Shown here: positions 1-8,527 of the stretch, piece after piece
Numbering within the stretch: the stretch's first letter is position 1
How the letters are laid out: each line of letters begins with the position of its first letter
NCBI GenBank assembly: GCA_947624945.1
Contig: CANQMJ010000047.1
Location: 1 to 16,437 of the forward strand
Reading direction: 5' to 3'
DNA length: 16,437 nucleotides
Source of the DNA: an uncultured Clostridia bacterium
Lineage (GTDB): Bacteria > Bacillota > Clostridia > Oscillospirales > CAG-272
Program-made: the position numbers and the translations under genes
The notes under the pieces: generated by a model
What the model saw: the letters and a program-made list of their open reading frames with translations, nothing else
Databases searched by the model: none
What the model was told of the DNA's origin: nothing

Positions 1-2
1 CC

Positions 3-1049
3 GCAGGCGACGTCGGCTACATCACAGCGAGCATCAAAAACGTCTCCGACACGAAAATAGGCGACACCGTCACCCGCGCAGACAGACCCGCCTCCGAGCC
101 GCTGCCCGGCTTCAAGGAGGCGCTGCCGATGGTATTCGCCGGTATATACCCCGCCGACGGCGCGCGATACAACGACCTGCGCGACGCGCTTGAAAAGCTG
201 CGTCTGAACGACGCCGCGCTCTCGTTCGTGCCCGAGACGTCGGTCGCGCTCGGCTTCGGCTTCCGCTGCGGATTTCTCGGACTCCTTCACATGGAGGTCA
301 TCGAGGAGCGCCTCGAACGCGAATTCAACCTTGACCTCATCACGACGGCGCCGAGCGTCATATACGAGGTCGACGTCCGCGGAGGCGAACGCGTGAGAGT
401 CGACAATCCGTCTAATTATCCGCCGCCCGAGATTATCGAACGCGCGTACGAACCTGTCGTGAAGGCGAGCATCATCACGCCCACCGACTACATCGGCGGC
501 ATAATGGAGCTCTGCACCGACAGGCGCGGCACGTTCCACGAAATGAAATATATCGACACATCGCGCGTCGAGCTTCACTATACGCTGCCGCTCAACGAGA
601 TAATATACGACTTCTTCGACGCATTAAAAAGCCGCAGCCGCGGCTACGCGTCCCTCGACTACGAGCCCGACGGCTACGTCGAGAGCAAGCTCTGCAAGCT
701 CGACTTCCTCTTAAACGGCGACATCGTCGACGCGCTCACCTTCATCGTTCACGAGGAAAAAGCGTACGCGCGCGCGCGCAAAATCGCGCAGAGGCTCAAG
801 GACAACATCCCGCGTCAGCTTTTCGAGATCCCGATACAAGCCGCAGTCGGCTCGCGCATAATCGCGCGCGAGACAGTCAAAGCGCTGCGCAAGGACGTGC
901 TTGCGAAGTGCTACGGCGGCGACATCACGCGCAAGAAGAAGCTGCTCGAAAAGCAGAAAGAGGGCAAAAAGAAAATGCGCAAGCTCGGCACCGTCGAGGT
1001 ATCGCCGGAGGCGTTCATGGCGGTCCTGCGTCTCGACGACGACAACTGA
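3..1049 (+). CDS. lepA: Elongation factor 4 (LepA), C-terminal part, 5' end outside window
   Basis: Ribosome-associated translational GTPase (EF4/LepA), which acts on the elongating or assembling ribosome. Only about 348 residues of a family usually near 600 are present. The reading frame is open from base 3, so the G domain lies to the left of the window and no start can be called. Visible parts are the EF-G-like domain III (GFGFRCGFLGLLHMEV), the domain V region (PTDYIGGIMELCTDRRGTFHEM) and the LepA-specific C-terminal domain (IPRQLFEIPIQAAVGSRI, then a lysine-rich stretch KKKLLEKQKEGKKKMRKLG and the ending VSPEAFMAVL). The last two are the diagnostic parts. It ends in TGA 67 bp before hemW on the same strand with no terminator between, which suggests co-transcription, as is common in Firmicutes. 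Confidence 0.97.
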   Translation, partial: AGDVGYITASIKNVSDTKIGDTVTRADRPASEPLPGFKEALPMVFAGIYPADGARYNDLRDALEKLRLNDAALSFVPETSVALGFGFRCGFLGLLHMEVIEERLEREFNLDLITTAPSVIYEVDVRGGERVRVDNPSNYPPPEIIERAYEPVVKASIITPTDYIGGIMELCTDRRGTFHEMKYIDTSRVELHYTLPLNEIIYDFFDALKSRSRGYASLDYEPDGYVESKLCKLDFLLNGDIVDALTFIVHEEKAYARARKIAQRLKDNIPRQLFEIPIQAAVGSRIIARETVKALRKDVLAKCYGGDITRKKKLLEKQKEGKKKMRKLGTVEVSPEAFMAVLRLDDDN

Positions 1050-1116
1050 GACTGTCGACCGCTCCGGTCTTTCGCATAACATATAACGAACACCCTAAAA
1101 AAGGAGGCGCCGATCC

Positions 1117-2304
1117 ATGCAGCTAAACAGACGTCAGAGCAAACGGCTCGGCATCTACATCCACATACCGTTTTGCAGGCAGAAGTGCGCGTACTGCGAC
1201 TTCTACTCATACCCCCCTCACGACGAACGCATCTACGAGTCCTACGTCGACGCCGTGATATCGCACATGAAAAGCTACAAATCCGTCGGCGCCGATTATT
1301 CCCCCGACACCGTCTACATCGGCGGCGGCACGCCGACGTGTCTGCCGTCCGACGAGGTGCTTCGCCTCATACGCGGCATACGCTCGTCGTTCCGCATACA
1401 GAAGGACGCGGAATTCTCGATGGAGTGCAATCCCGCGACCGTCGACTACGACACGCTGCGCCGATACCGCCGCGCCGGCGTGAACAGGCTTTCAATCGGC
1501 ATGCAGTCATCGAACGAGGGCGAGCTTCGCGCGCTCGGACGCATACATACGCTTCGCGAGGTCCGCGACACAGTGCGCGCGGCAAGGGAGGCGAAGTTCA
1601 CAAACATCAATCTCGATTTGATGTACGGCATCCCGTATCAAACGATGCAGTCGTGGGACGAGACGCTGCACCGAGCCGTCGCGCTCAAACCGGAGCACAT
1701 ATCGCTCTACAATCTCAAGCTCGAGGAAGGCACGCCGCTTTACAAAAACGCGTCGAATTACGTATTTCCCGACGACGAGACAGAGTTTGCCATGTACACG
1801 CGCGCGATATCGTATCTCGCCTCGTGCGGGTACAGGCAGTACGAGATAAGCAACTTTGCGCGTCCCGGATACGAGTGCCGCCACAATCTCAAATACTGGA
1901 AATGCGAGGAATACCTCGGCTTCGGTCCGTCCGCGCATTCATACTTCGCCGACGTCCGTTTCTCATTCAAAAAGAGCGTGTCGAACTACATCAAGTCGGT
2001 GCGCGGTGTGACGAACGACGAGATGACCGACGACTACGAGCAGATACCGCTCCGCGAGCGCGTCGGCGAATACATAATGCTCCGCATGCGTCTGTGCGAG
2101 GGCATCGACCCGCGCGAATTCTTCCGCACGTTCGGCAAGGACTTCGAATCGCTGTTCGGCTCAAAGCTTATGCGCTACGTCAAAGGCGGCTTCGTCGACG
2201 TCTCGAACGGCACGTACCGCTTCACGCCGTCCGGCATGTTCGTGTCGAACTACATCCTGTCCGACGTCCTCGACTTCGACGCCGACGGCAATTTTGTAAT
2301 TTGA
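1117..2304 (+). CDS. hemW: Radical SAM haem chaperone HemW (HemN-like)
   Basis: Radical SAM protein of the HemN/HemW group, 395 residues, the usual length for HemW. The 4Fe-4S motif CX3CX2C is at Cys20, Cys24 and Cys27, followed by Asp-Phe. The fourth cysteine of true coproporphyrinogen dehydrogenase HemN (CX3CX2CXC) is replaced by Phe29, which favours HemW, a haem-binding chaperone, over a HemN enzyme. The SAM-binding GGGTPT motif is at residues 69-74, and a HemN-type C-terminal domain follows the barrel. The ATG start is fixed by a strong AAGGAGG at 1101-1107, nine bases upstream. It follows lepA, a common Firmicute gene order. Transcription probably stops at the hairpin at 2326-2365. The assignment is firm; the chaperone role rests on family knowledge. 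Confidence 0.95.
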   Translation: MQLNRRQSKRLGIYIHIPFCRQKCAYCDFYSYPPHDERIYESYVDAVISHMKSYKSVGADYSPDTVYIGGGTPTCLPSDEVLRLIRGIRSSFRIQKDAEFSMECNPATVDYDTLRRYRRAGVNRLSIGMQSSNEGELRALGRIHTLREVRDTVRAAREAKFTNINLDLMYGIPYQTMQSWDETLHRAVALKPEHISLYNLKLEEGTPLYKNASNYVFPDDETEFAMYTRAISYLASCGYRQYEISNFARPGYECRHNLKYWKCEEYLGFGPSAHSYFADVRFSFKKSVSNYIKSVRGVTNDEMTDDYEQIPLRERVGEYIMLRMRLCEGIDPREFFRTFGKDFESLFGSKLMRYVKGGFVDVSNGTYRFTPSGMFVSNYILSDVLDFDADGNFVI

Positions 2305-2325
2305 TTTTTTATTATTATAATTTGG

Positions 2326-2365
2326 GCGGGGGAAGAAACTTTCTGAAGAAAGTTTCTTCCCCCGC
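2326..2365. terminator. Perfect 18-bp hairpin between convergent genes, repeat-family copy 1
   Basis: Arms 2326-2343 and 2348-2365 are perfectly complementary around a TGAA tetraloop. The hairpin lies between the 3' ends of hemW (+) and the CotH-domain gene (-), so it probably ends transcription from both sides. There is no long T-run directly after the stem on either strand, so it is not a textbook intrinsic terminator. The stem base plus the following GCACCCCTTGTT, and a tail to about 2396, recur at 8409-8474. That tail overlaps the stop codon of the CotH-domain gene. Confidence 0.7.
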
Positions 2366-2389
2366 ACCCCTTGTTTCAAAGACTTTTTA

Positions 2390-5300
2390 TTACTTTATTT
2401 CAAAAACGCAGTAATTGTTTATCGGCTGGTCGTAGTTGCCGTGGTCGCTGCGCGCATCGTCTATGATATACTCGTGCTGCGTATTCACCGCATATGCGAC
2501 AACGCAGTTGAGGCCGTCCGCGTCGAGCGTATCGTTGTCGACCGTGACCGACGCTTTGCCGCCCTTGAGTTCAGTCTCAATCATCGTCTTGCCGTTTATC
2601 TGGAACGTCACATACTCCGCGCCCGGCGCCGTCACCTCCGCCGTAAACGTCGTCTTGCCGCCTGCGGTCGACGACGTCACCGATACGAGATTCGACGGAT
2701 GGTAAACTCCGAGCGAGTCAATAAACGTATCCATCGACTTCATCTGTTTGTCGAGCCACGTCATGCGCGTATCGACGAACTCGGTCATTCTGTCGACCTC
2801 GGTGTCGAAGTTGACGCCCGGGATATTGTTCCAGAACGGTATGCGTCCGCCCCATCTCGCATCATTTGCGAGAGCCGCGCGGCGTATTTCTTTTGCATAC
2901 TTCGGTATATTCCCGTTGTGACCGACGAGATCCTCTATCTCGTCGCCTCTCATCTCCTGCCACGACTCCCACACCTTCATTAAGAAGTACGGGTCGCGTA
3001 TGAGCAGGCAGTTCCACTGCACCTCCTGATAATACTGCTCGACCATGAACGACTGGTCGCGGCAGTGCCATGACTCGGGACGCCACGTACCCGGATTCCA
3101 CAGCACGTTGCCCCATGCCCAGTCGAAGTCCCACTGAGGCCCGATATAAGCCTTGCCGTCGACGTCCTTATAGACGAACATGCTGTTTTTCATGCTGTCC
3201 CAGTTCATCGCTATCTCGCAGAAGATGAAATTCTGAACGAGGTCGTCCATATCAAATAGATCGGAGTAATGCATGCCGTCGAACTCGTCGTCACGATAGT
3301 CGATCTCCGTGTACGTGCGGTTCGCCCACTTGTTCCACCATTCCTCGGCATAGTAGTGACTGTCGTCGTTGTCAAAGAAGAAATCGTCGCTGTGAACCGC
3401 ATACTCGAACGCCTGAACGTATCTGCGCGCGTAGTCGTAAAGCGCCGTATTGTAGAACGACGAAAGCGACTTATCGTCGCCGGGCTCCGGCGTGTTGAAG
3501 TACAGCGGTTGCGCATACGCAGTCTGAACGTTCGCGAGGCTCCAGTCGCTCTGCGCGTAAAAGTCCATTTCAAGCAGGAATCCGCCCGTCTCGGGCGGCA
3601 GCGGGTCGAGTCCGAGGTCCGTAAACGTATACGACACGCCCTTGTACGTCACTTTGCCGTTTTTCATCCACGACCAATCAGTCAGCATCGAATCCTCGAT
3701 AGTGTCAGCCGTCTTTTTCGCTTCCGCGTTCTTTATTTTGCCGTCACTGACGAGCTTGTCGGCGATCGCCGCCGCAGCGTCGCCCGCATACTCCTCCCAG
3801 TCGAACACGTCGACTCGCGTGCTGCCGACCCTGACATGCTCCGTCAGCTCGTAAACGCCGTAGTATTCGCCGTTATACATGAGCACCACGTTTTCGGAGT
3901 TGATGTGCGTGTCCATGCCTATCGCGCCTGAGAAGTCCATCAAAAGCTTATTCCGCATGAGCGTAAGGTCGACCGCGTTCGCGAGAAGACACCAGTGCTT
4001 GCTCGCGCCCTCGTCGTCGATGCCGAGCAGATTTGACTTTTTGTCGAGCTTGACCTTGAACGGCCGTTTCTCAAATCCCGCCGTCGAGTTGCCGCGCAGC
4101 CTTATCTCCGCCTTGCCGTCGTACAGCATATCCGCATACTCGCCCGACGCGCACAGCTTCATCTCCGTCTCCGTATACTCGCGTCCGACCGCTCTGTACC
4201 TTGTCTTGCTCGTCATGTATATTATCGGCAGACTCGAATAGTACATCTCTATATCTTTGCAGCCGTCGCAGCTCACGGTGACGAGGCTCTCCTCGTCCGC
4301 CTCGGTCAGCGTCAGAGACGGCGACGACGTCGTCTCGGTGCGCGTCTTGCCCGTCGCGTAATTTTCTATCGTCCACAAAAGCTCGACGCCGTCCGTGACG
4401 CCGCCGACCTCGACAGGCTTACCCGGTTCGATGTATTCCGTGATAAAGTAAATCTGCCCCGACTGCGCCGACTTTTGCAGTACATGAAGGAGCATTTTGC
4501 CCTCTCCCGCAGCCCACGTCGCCGTCACCACGACGTCCGCCGCGCCCGACTCTGGACGCGTCACCTTCGCCTTTCCGTTCTCGTCGATATTGATGATGCT
4601 CTCGTCTCCCGACGTCCACTCGACGGTCGCACCCGCCGCCTTCGTCGGAAGCGTGAAATCTTCCCTTATCTTATCCTTTGAATCGCCGTCCGCAAACGAT
4701 ACCTTCGCAAGATCGAGTATCGAAAACGACTTCGAATCGAGTACAGACTGCAAAATCGGGTACATGCCCGCCTGCACGTTCCATCCGGACGGCATCGTCA
4801 GCGTGCCGGAGCAAAGATCGCTTTCCGTGACCGCCTTACCCATGCCGTCGCGCACCTTGCCGCGTCCGCCTATGCAATAAATGTCGCTCATCGTGACAGC
4901 CGTGTTGTCGCCCGTAGCGATACCCTGCCCCGTCGCGCCCTCGGACTTGGCATGTCCCGTATAAAGTATCCCCGACAACTCGCCGAGACGCGAATCGCGT
5001 ATGCGTCCGATGAGACCCGCGCCCGTGTCCCAGCCGCTGTTGTTCGAGCTCACATCGACGGCGCTGTACACATTCGTTATCTTTATCTGCTCATTCGTAA
5101 CACGGCCGCTCCGCTGCGTCCTGCACTGTCCGATGAGACTTCCGCAGCCGAGATTCCCGCTGCCGCTGTATTCGACGCTTCCCGACAAAAGCGATATCGA
5201 ATCTATCACGACGGAGCCGTTGACCTGACCCGCGAGCGCGCCGACGGCGCTGTCGGTGTTCGACGCGAGCATCACGTCGACGTTTGTGAACACTATGTTC

Positions 5301-5803
5301 TGTATTATCGCCGGCTCAGTTTTGCTGCCGCTGCCGACGGAGCCGAAAAGCCCCCAATACGACGTCGACGACGCTTCCGCGTCTATGTGAAGTCCGTTTA
5401 TTTTATGCCCGCGTCCGTCAAACGTGCCGGAAAACACAAAATTGCCGCGGTACTCGCCGCTCCTGCCCTCGGCGCCGCCTATCGGCGTCCAGTTCTTGTC
5501 CGACAAGTCGAGGTCGATGACGAGCACATAGTCACCGTCGAGCGGATAAGCGCCGTCGCGTCCGATTTTTGCGAGCTCGTCGGCGGACCGTATCGCTATC
5601 CCGTCGACGGAATCGGCGTCCGCATCAACGACGGGAACGTATTCCTCGTATGCCGGAGCGCTCGTGACCGCCGTCGTATCGCCGACGTCACCCGTTCCCG
5701 CCGCATCCGGGGTATCGTCTTTATTGCACGAGTACATCGCCGCCGCGAGCGCGAGCGATGCCGTTATAGCGGCGGCAACCGATACCGCCGTTCTTTTTTT
5801 CAT
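2390..5803 (-). CDS. CotH kinase-domain lipoprotein with beta-helix and Ig-like domains
   Basis: Predicted secreted lipoprotein of 1137 residues. The start at 5803 is chosen because GAGGT lies seven bases upstream; an in-frame upstream codon at 5830 lacks such a site. Residues 1-25 form a signal peptide (MKKR, then a long Ala-rich core) ending in MYS-Cys26, an imperfect lipobox, and a low-complexity Asp/Thr/Ala linker follows. Residues about 70-345 look like a GLUG-type beta-helix (ISSADELAKI-like opening, GTFDGRGHKINGL, WGLFGSVGSG). Residues 367-443 resemble a bacterial Ig-like domain (VEWTSGDESIINIDENG). Residues about 525-1020 match the CotH kinase family: IRLRGNST, RPFKVKLDKKSNLLG, CLLANAVDLTLMRNKL, GVYELTEHV and WDFDWAWGN near 891-899, the likely metal-binding motif. 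Residues 1040-1107 may form another beta-sandwich. CotH proteins are atypical kinases or surface scaffolds; the substrate here is unknown. Confidence 0.9.
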   Translation of the reverse strand: MKKRTAVSVAAAITASLALAAAMYSCNKDDTPDAAGTGDVGDTTAVTSAPAYEEYVPVVDADADSVDGIAIRSADELAKIGRDGAYPLDGDYVLVIDLDLSDKNWTPIGGAEGRSGEYRGNFVFSGTFDGRGHKINGLHIDAEASSTSYWGLFGSVGSGSKTEPAIIQNIVFTNVDVMLASNTDSAVGALAGQVNGSVVIDSISLLSGSVEYSGSGNLGCGSLIGQCRTQRSGRVTNEQIKITNVYSAVDVSSNNSGWDTGAGLIGRIRDSRLGELSGILYTGHAKSEGATGQGIATGDNTAVTMSDIYCIGGRGKVRDGMGKAVTESDLCSGTLTMPSGWNVQAGMYPILQSVLDSKSFSILDLAKVSFADGDSKDKIREDFTLPTKAAGATVEWTSGDESIINIDENGKAKVTRPESGAADVVVTATWAAGEGKMLLHVLQKSAQSGQIYFITEYIEPGKPVEVGGVTDGVELLWTIENYATGKTRTETTSSPSLTLTEADEESLVTVSCDGCKDIEMYYSSLPIIYMTSKTRYRAVGREYTETEMKLCASGEYADMLYDGKAEIRLRGNSTAGFEKRPFKVKLDKKSNLLGIDDEGASKHWCLLANAVDLTLMRNKLLMDFSGAIGMDTHINSENVVLMYNGEYYGVYELTEHVRVGSTRVDVFDWEEYAGDAAAAIADKLVSDGKIKNAEAKKTADTIEDSMLTDWSWMKNGKVTYKGVSYTFTDLGLDPLPPETGGFLLEMDFYAQSDWSLANVQTAYAQPLYFNTPEPGDDKSLSSFYNTALYDYARRYVQAFEYAVHSDDFFFDNDDSHYYAEEWWNKWANRTYTEIDYRDDEFDGMHYSDLFDMDDLVQNFIFCEIAMNWDSMKNSMFVYKDVDGKAYIGPQWDFDWAWGNVLWNPGTWRPESWHCRDQSFMVEQYYQEVQWNCLLIRDPYFLMKVWESWQEMRGDEIEDLVGHNGNIPKYAKEIRRAALANDARWGGRIPFWNNIPGVNFDTEVDRMTEFVDTRMTWLDKQMKSMDTFIDSLGVYHPSNLVSVTSSTAGGKTTFTAEVTAPGAEYVTFQINGKTMIETELKGGKASVTVDNDTLDADGLNCVVAYAVNTQHEYIIDDARSDHGNYDQPINNYCVFEIK

Positions 5804-5850
5804 AAGCGTGACCTCATATTTATGCCGCAAAACGGCTTATATTCGTTAAA

Positions 5851-5879
5851 ATTATACACTAAATACATTTCGTTTGCAA
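5851..5879 (-). promoter_or_regulatory. Sigma-A-like promoter of the CotH-domain gene
   Basis: On the minus strand, TTGCAA (5874-5879) and a perfect TATAAT (5851-5856) are separated by exactly 17 bp. The predicted start of transcription is near 5844, giving a leader of about 40 nt that contains the GAGGT ribosome site. Confidence 0.75.
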
Positions 5880-5883
5880 TAGC

Positions 5884-5893
5884 TTTGCGCAAA
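5884..5893. promoter_or_regulatory. Palindrome TTTGCGCAAA upstream of the CotH-gene -35
   Basis: A perfect 10-bp palindrome lies five bases beyond the -35 box of the CotH-gene promoter, a position usual for an activator site. With a single copy and no regulator gene nearby, this is only a candidate operator. I see no gene in the rest of the 5804-6107 gap. Confidence 0.3.
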
Positions 5894-6017
5894 ATCGAAT
5901 AAGCATAAAGATACGCACTGTTCTCCCTACTTGCACCATACCGAAGCCACACGAGCCCGCATCATCATGCCGCACAAAAACCGTCGGCAAAAAGTCTCCG
6001 TTTCGTCGTTTTTCCGA

Positions 6018-6046
6018 TTGCTTTTTGTGTTTTTGTATGGTACGAT
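6018..6046 (+). promoter_or_regulatory. Likely promoter of the GH2 glycosidase gene
   Basis: TTGCTT (6018-6023), a 17-bp spacer and TACGAT (6041-6046), with a TG one base before the -10 box (extended -10, TGGTACGAT). The predicted start is near 6053, giving a leader of about 55 nt. CATAAT at 6073-6078 is an alternative -10, but it lacks a convincing -35. Confidence 0.5.
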
Positions 6047-6082
6047 TATCATGGATGACAGTGGGCATCCGACATAATTTAT

Positions 6083-6097
6083 CTGAAATTTCAGGAG
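6083..6097 (+). promoter_or_regulatory. 12-bp palindrome overlapping the GH2 ribosome-binding site
   Basis: CTGAAATTTCAG (6083-6094) is a perfect palindrome that shares its last two bases with the Shine-Dalgarno AGGAG (6093-6097), ten bases before the ATG. It sits in the predicted leader, so it could be a repressor site downstream of the promoter. A weaker inverted repeat, GGATG/CATCC at 6053-6057 and 6066-6070, lies just upstream. Confidence 0.35.
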
Positions 6098-6107
6098 CAC
6101 ATCAACT

Positions 6108-8402
6108 ATGGAAAGAAATATCATATCACTGCGCGACTGGCGTTTCCGCCTCGGTCACGTCGACGACGGCTGGTACCGCGGCGGCAGCGAGGAAGGCTGG
6201 GAGCACGTCCGCGTCCCGCACGACTGGTCGATAAAGCGCGGCTTTGCGCCCGAGAATTCGAGCGGCACCGGCTACGTCGTCGGGGGCGAGGGCTGGTACC
6301 GCACGCGCTTTACGTGCAAACCGCAGAACGGGCAGCACGTCCACATCACGTTCGAGGGCGTCTACAACAATTCGAAGGTGTGGTGCAACTCCAACTACCT
6401 CGGCAAGCGTCCGTTCGGTTACAGCACGTTCACCTACGACATCACCGAATTTCTCGCCGAGGACGGTGACAACGAGATCAGCGTTCAGGTCAATCACACC
6501 GAGACCGCCGACTCGCGCTGGTTCACGGGCTCCGGCATCGTGCGCCCCGTCTACGTCACCGTTACGGGCGAACCTTACATCAACGACTTCGGCATATACG
6601 TGACTACGCCCGAGGTCACGGAAAAATCGGCGACCGTCAGCGTCAGCGCCGACATCGTGGGCGCAGGCAGCGTAAAGCACACCGTATACGGTCCGGACGG
6701 CGCGGCAGTCGCCGAAATGTCATGCGCGTCGGGTACGCTCGAAATATCGTCGCCCGCACTGTGGAGCGACGATTCTCCGTCTCTCTACACGCTGCACACC
6801 GAGGTGTACGGCGCAGACGGCACGCTCACGGATAACGTCGACACACGTTTCGGCATACGCTCGCTCACATTCGATCCCGACCACGGCTTCTTTGTCAACG
6901 GCGTATCGAAAAAGCTGCGCGGCGTCTGCCTGCATCATGACGCGGGCACGCTCGGCGCGGCCGTACCGAAAGAGGTATGGCGGCGCCGCCTTTCCAAGCT
7001 CAAGGAATGCGGCTGCAACGCCGTGCGCACATCTCACAACCCGCCCGACCCCGCGCTGCTCGATCTCTGCGACGAGATGGGATTCTTCGTCATGGACGAG
7101 GCGTTCGACGAATGGGAAGCGCCGAAAAACAAGTGGTGGCACGGTCACAACGTCCGCCCACCGAAGCTCAACGGCTACTACGAGGACTTCGTCGAGTGGG
7201 GCGAGTGCGACCTCAAAACGATGATACTCCGCGACCGCAACCACCCGTCTATCATAATGTGGTCGGTCGGCAACGAAGTCGACTACCCCAACGACCCCTA
7301 TGTCTACGACGGATTTGAGATGATGACGGGCAACAACGACGAGGGCAAGACCGAGGATGAACGCAAGTACGACCCGAATCGTCCGCAGGCGAAACGGCTC
7401 GCCGAGATCGCGAAACGTCTCGTCGGCTGGGTCAAGGACGTCGACACGACGCGTCCCGCGACCGCCGCACTCGCATACCCGGAGATGTCGGTACGCATCG
7501 GCTACATGCAGGCGCTCGACGTCGCGGGCTACAACTACAAGGAGCAGTTCTACGCCGACCATCACCGCGAGTTCCCGAACGCGTTCATATACGGCAGCGA
7601 GAACGGGCACGGACCGCGCGAATGGGAATACGTGCGCGACAACGATTACATATGCGGTCAGTTCCTCTGGACGGGCGTCGACTATCTCGGCGAGGCGCAG
7701 GGATGGCCTATCCGCTGCTTCGGCGCGGGACTACTTGACCTTGCGGGATTTGAAACGGACCGTTACCGTCAGCGCCGCGCGATGTGGCGTCCCGACGTGC
7801 TGCAGGGGTATCTGCACACCTCGAAGGAGGAGCGCAGAGGACGCAGAGGCGAGTCATTCCCGCCGTCCGCGATGCTGTTCACGAACGGCAAGTCGGCGGA
7901 GCTGTTCGCTGACGGCGTATCGCTCGGCGTACTCGTGCCCGAGCACTACACGTGCCGCTGGGACATCTCGGACTGCAAGCTGAACGCAAAGTACAAAGCC
8001 GTTGTGACTGGCAAGGACGGCGAAACTGTCGAGGTCACGGAGCCGAAGAGCGGCGCGCCCGTATCGCTCGGCGTGAACGTATGGGACGCGGTCGAGGCTG
8101 ACGGCGCATACACCGTCGCCGACAGTGTGGCGCAGATCGAGCTCGCGCTGCTCGACGAAAACGGCGCTGTCGCCGAGGCAGGTTTTGAGTCGCGCATGGA
8201 CGTAAAGGTCGCCGTCGACGGCGGCGAGCTGCTCGGCATCGAGAACGGCGACATCGCAGACACGACGAGCTACGGCGAGTCGCACCGCCGCTTCCACCGC
8301 GGACGCATGATAATCTACGTGCGCGGCGAGCACGGCACCGACGCATCCGTCACGCTCCGCTCCCGCGGCGAAGAGAAATTGATCAGGATTTTATTTAAAT
8401 AA
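6108..8402 (+). CDS. Glycoside hydrolase family 2 (beta-galactosidase-like), cytoplasmic
   Basis: 764-residue GH2 exo-glycosidase with retaining chemistry. Domain order: sugar-binding jelly roll about 1-160 (VPHDWSI, GEGWYRTRF, RWFTGSGIVRPVYV); Ig-like domain about 165-252; TIM barrel from about 255 (LRGVCLHHDAG, NAVRTSHNPP, MDEAFDEW); C-terminal accessory domains from about 575 (AELFADGVSLG; IENGDIADTTSYGESHRRF). The predicted acid/base is Glu390 in VGNE and the nucleophile is Glu498 in YGSEN. Both are present and the chain is full length, so it should be active. It has no signal peptide, so it would act on imported oligosaccharides or glycosides. I see no NxK carboxylate-binding motif after the nucleophile, which argues against a beta-glucuronidase. 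Beta-galactosidase is the best guess, but GH2 specificity cannot be read from sequence alone. The start has AGGAG ten bases upstream. Confidence 0.93.
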   Translation: MERNIISLRDWRFRLGHVDDGWYRGGSEEGWEHVRVPHDWSIKRGFAPENSSGTGYVVGGEGWYRTRFTCKPQNGQHVHITFEGVYNNSKVWCNSNYLGKRPFGYSTFTYDITEFLAEDGDNEISVQVNHTETADSRWFTGSGIVRPVYVTVTGEPYINDFGIYVTTPEVTEKSATVSVSADIVGAGSVKHTVYGPDGAAVAEMSCASGTLEISSPALWSDDSPSLYTLHTEVYGADGTLTDNVDTRFGIRSLTFDPDHGFFVNGVSKKLRGVCLHHDAGTLGAAVPKEVWRRRLSKLKECGCNAVRTSHNPPDPALLDLCDEMGFFVMDEAFDEWEAPKNKWWHGHNVRPPKLNGYYEDFVEWGECDLKTMILRDRNHPSIIMWSVGNEVDYPNDPYVYDGFEMMTGNNDEGKTEDERKYDPNRPQAKRLAEIAKRLVGWVKDVDTTRPATAALAYPEMSVRIGYMQALDVAGYNYKEQFYADHHREFPNAFIYGSENGHGPREWEYVRDNDYICGQFLWTGVDYLGEAQGWPIRCFGAGLLDLAGFETDRYRQRRAMWRPDVLQGYLHTSKEERRGRRGESFPPSAMLFTNGKSAELFADGVSLGVLVPEHYTCRWDISDCKLNAKYKAVVTGKDGETVEVTEPKSGAPVSLGVNVWDAVEADGAYTVADSVAQIELALLDENGAVAEAGFESRMDVKVAVDGGELLGIENGDIADTTSYGESHRRFHRGRMIIYVRGEHGTDASVTLRSRGEEKLIRILFK

Positions 8403-8408
8403 TTTTTT

Positions 8409-8444
8409 CGGGGGAAGAACTTTTTATAAAAAGTTCTTCCCCCG
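8409..8444. terminator. 17-bp GC/AT hairpin after GH2 gene, repeat-family copy 2
   Basis: Arms 8409-8425 and 8428-8444 are perfectly complementary around a very short centre (the real loop is probably AT plus opened A-T pairs). It lies 6 bp after the GH2 stop and faces mreB convergently. The tail GCACCCCTTGTT and the following CAAA/ACTTTT/ATTACTTT segment, to 8474, nearly repeat the sequence after copy 1. Confidence 0.7.
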
Positions 8445-8527
8445 CACCCCTTGTTCAAAAACTTTTATTACTTTTTTTGTTTTTACAAAAGCCTTTATTT
8501 GATCTGAACAACGATAAAAATGAGCGC

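Noticed and set aside
1173..2414. 413-codon frame overlapping hemW on the same strand
   Set aside because: Arg/His-rich out-of-frame translation of hemW; hemW has the Shine-Dalgarno and the radical SAM motifs.
4952..5902. 316-codon plus-strand frame over the CotH gene start and its promoter
   Set aside because: Antisense to the signal peptide and beta-helix region and running through the promoter; no ribosome site.
5859..6068. Possible 69-residue protein in the CotH-GH2 gap, minus strand
   Set aside because: No Shine-Dalgarno, overlaps both promoters, no recognisable features.
6720..7610. 296-codon frame opposite the GH2 gene
   Set aside because: Antisense to the catalytic barrel; no family features.
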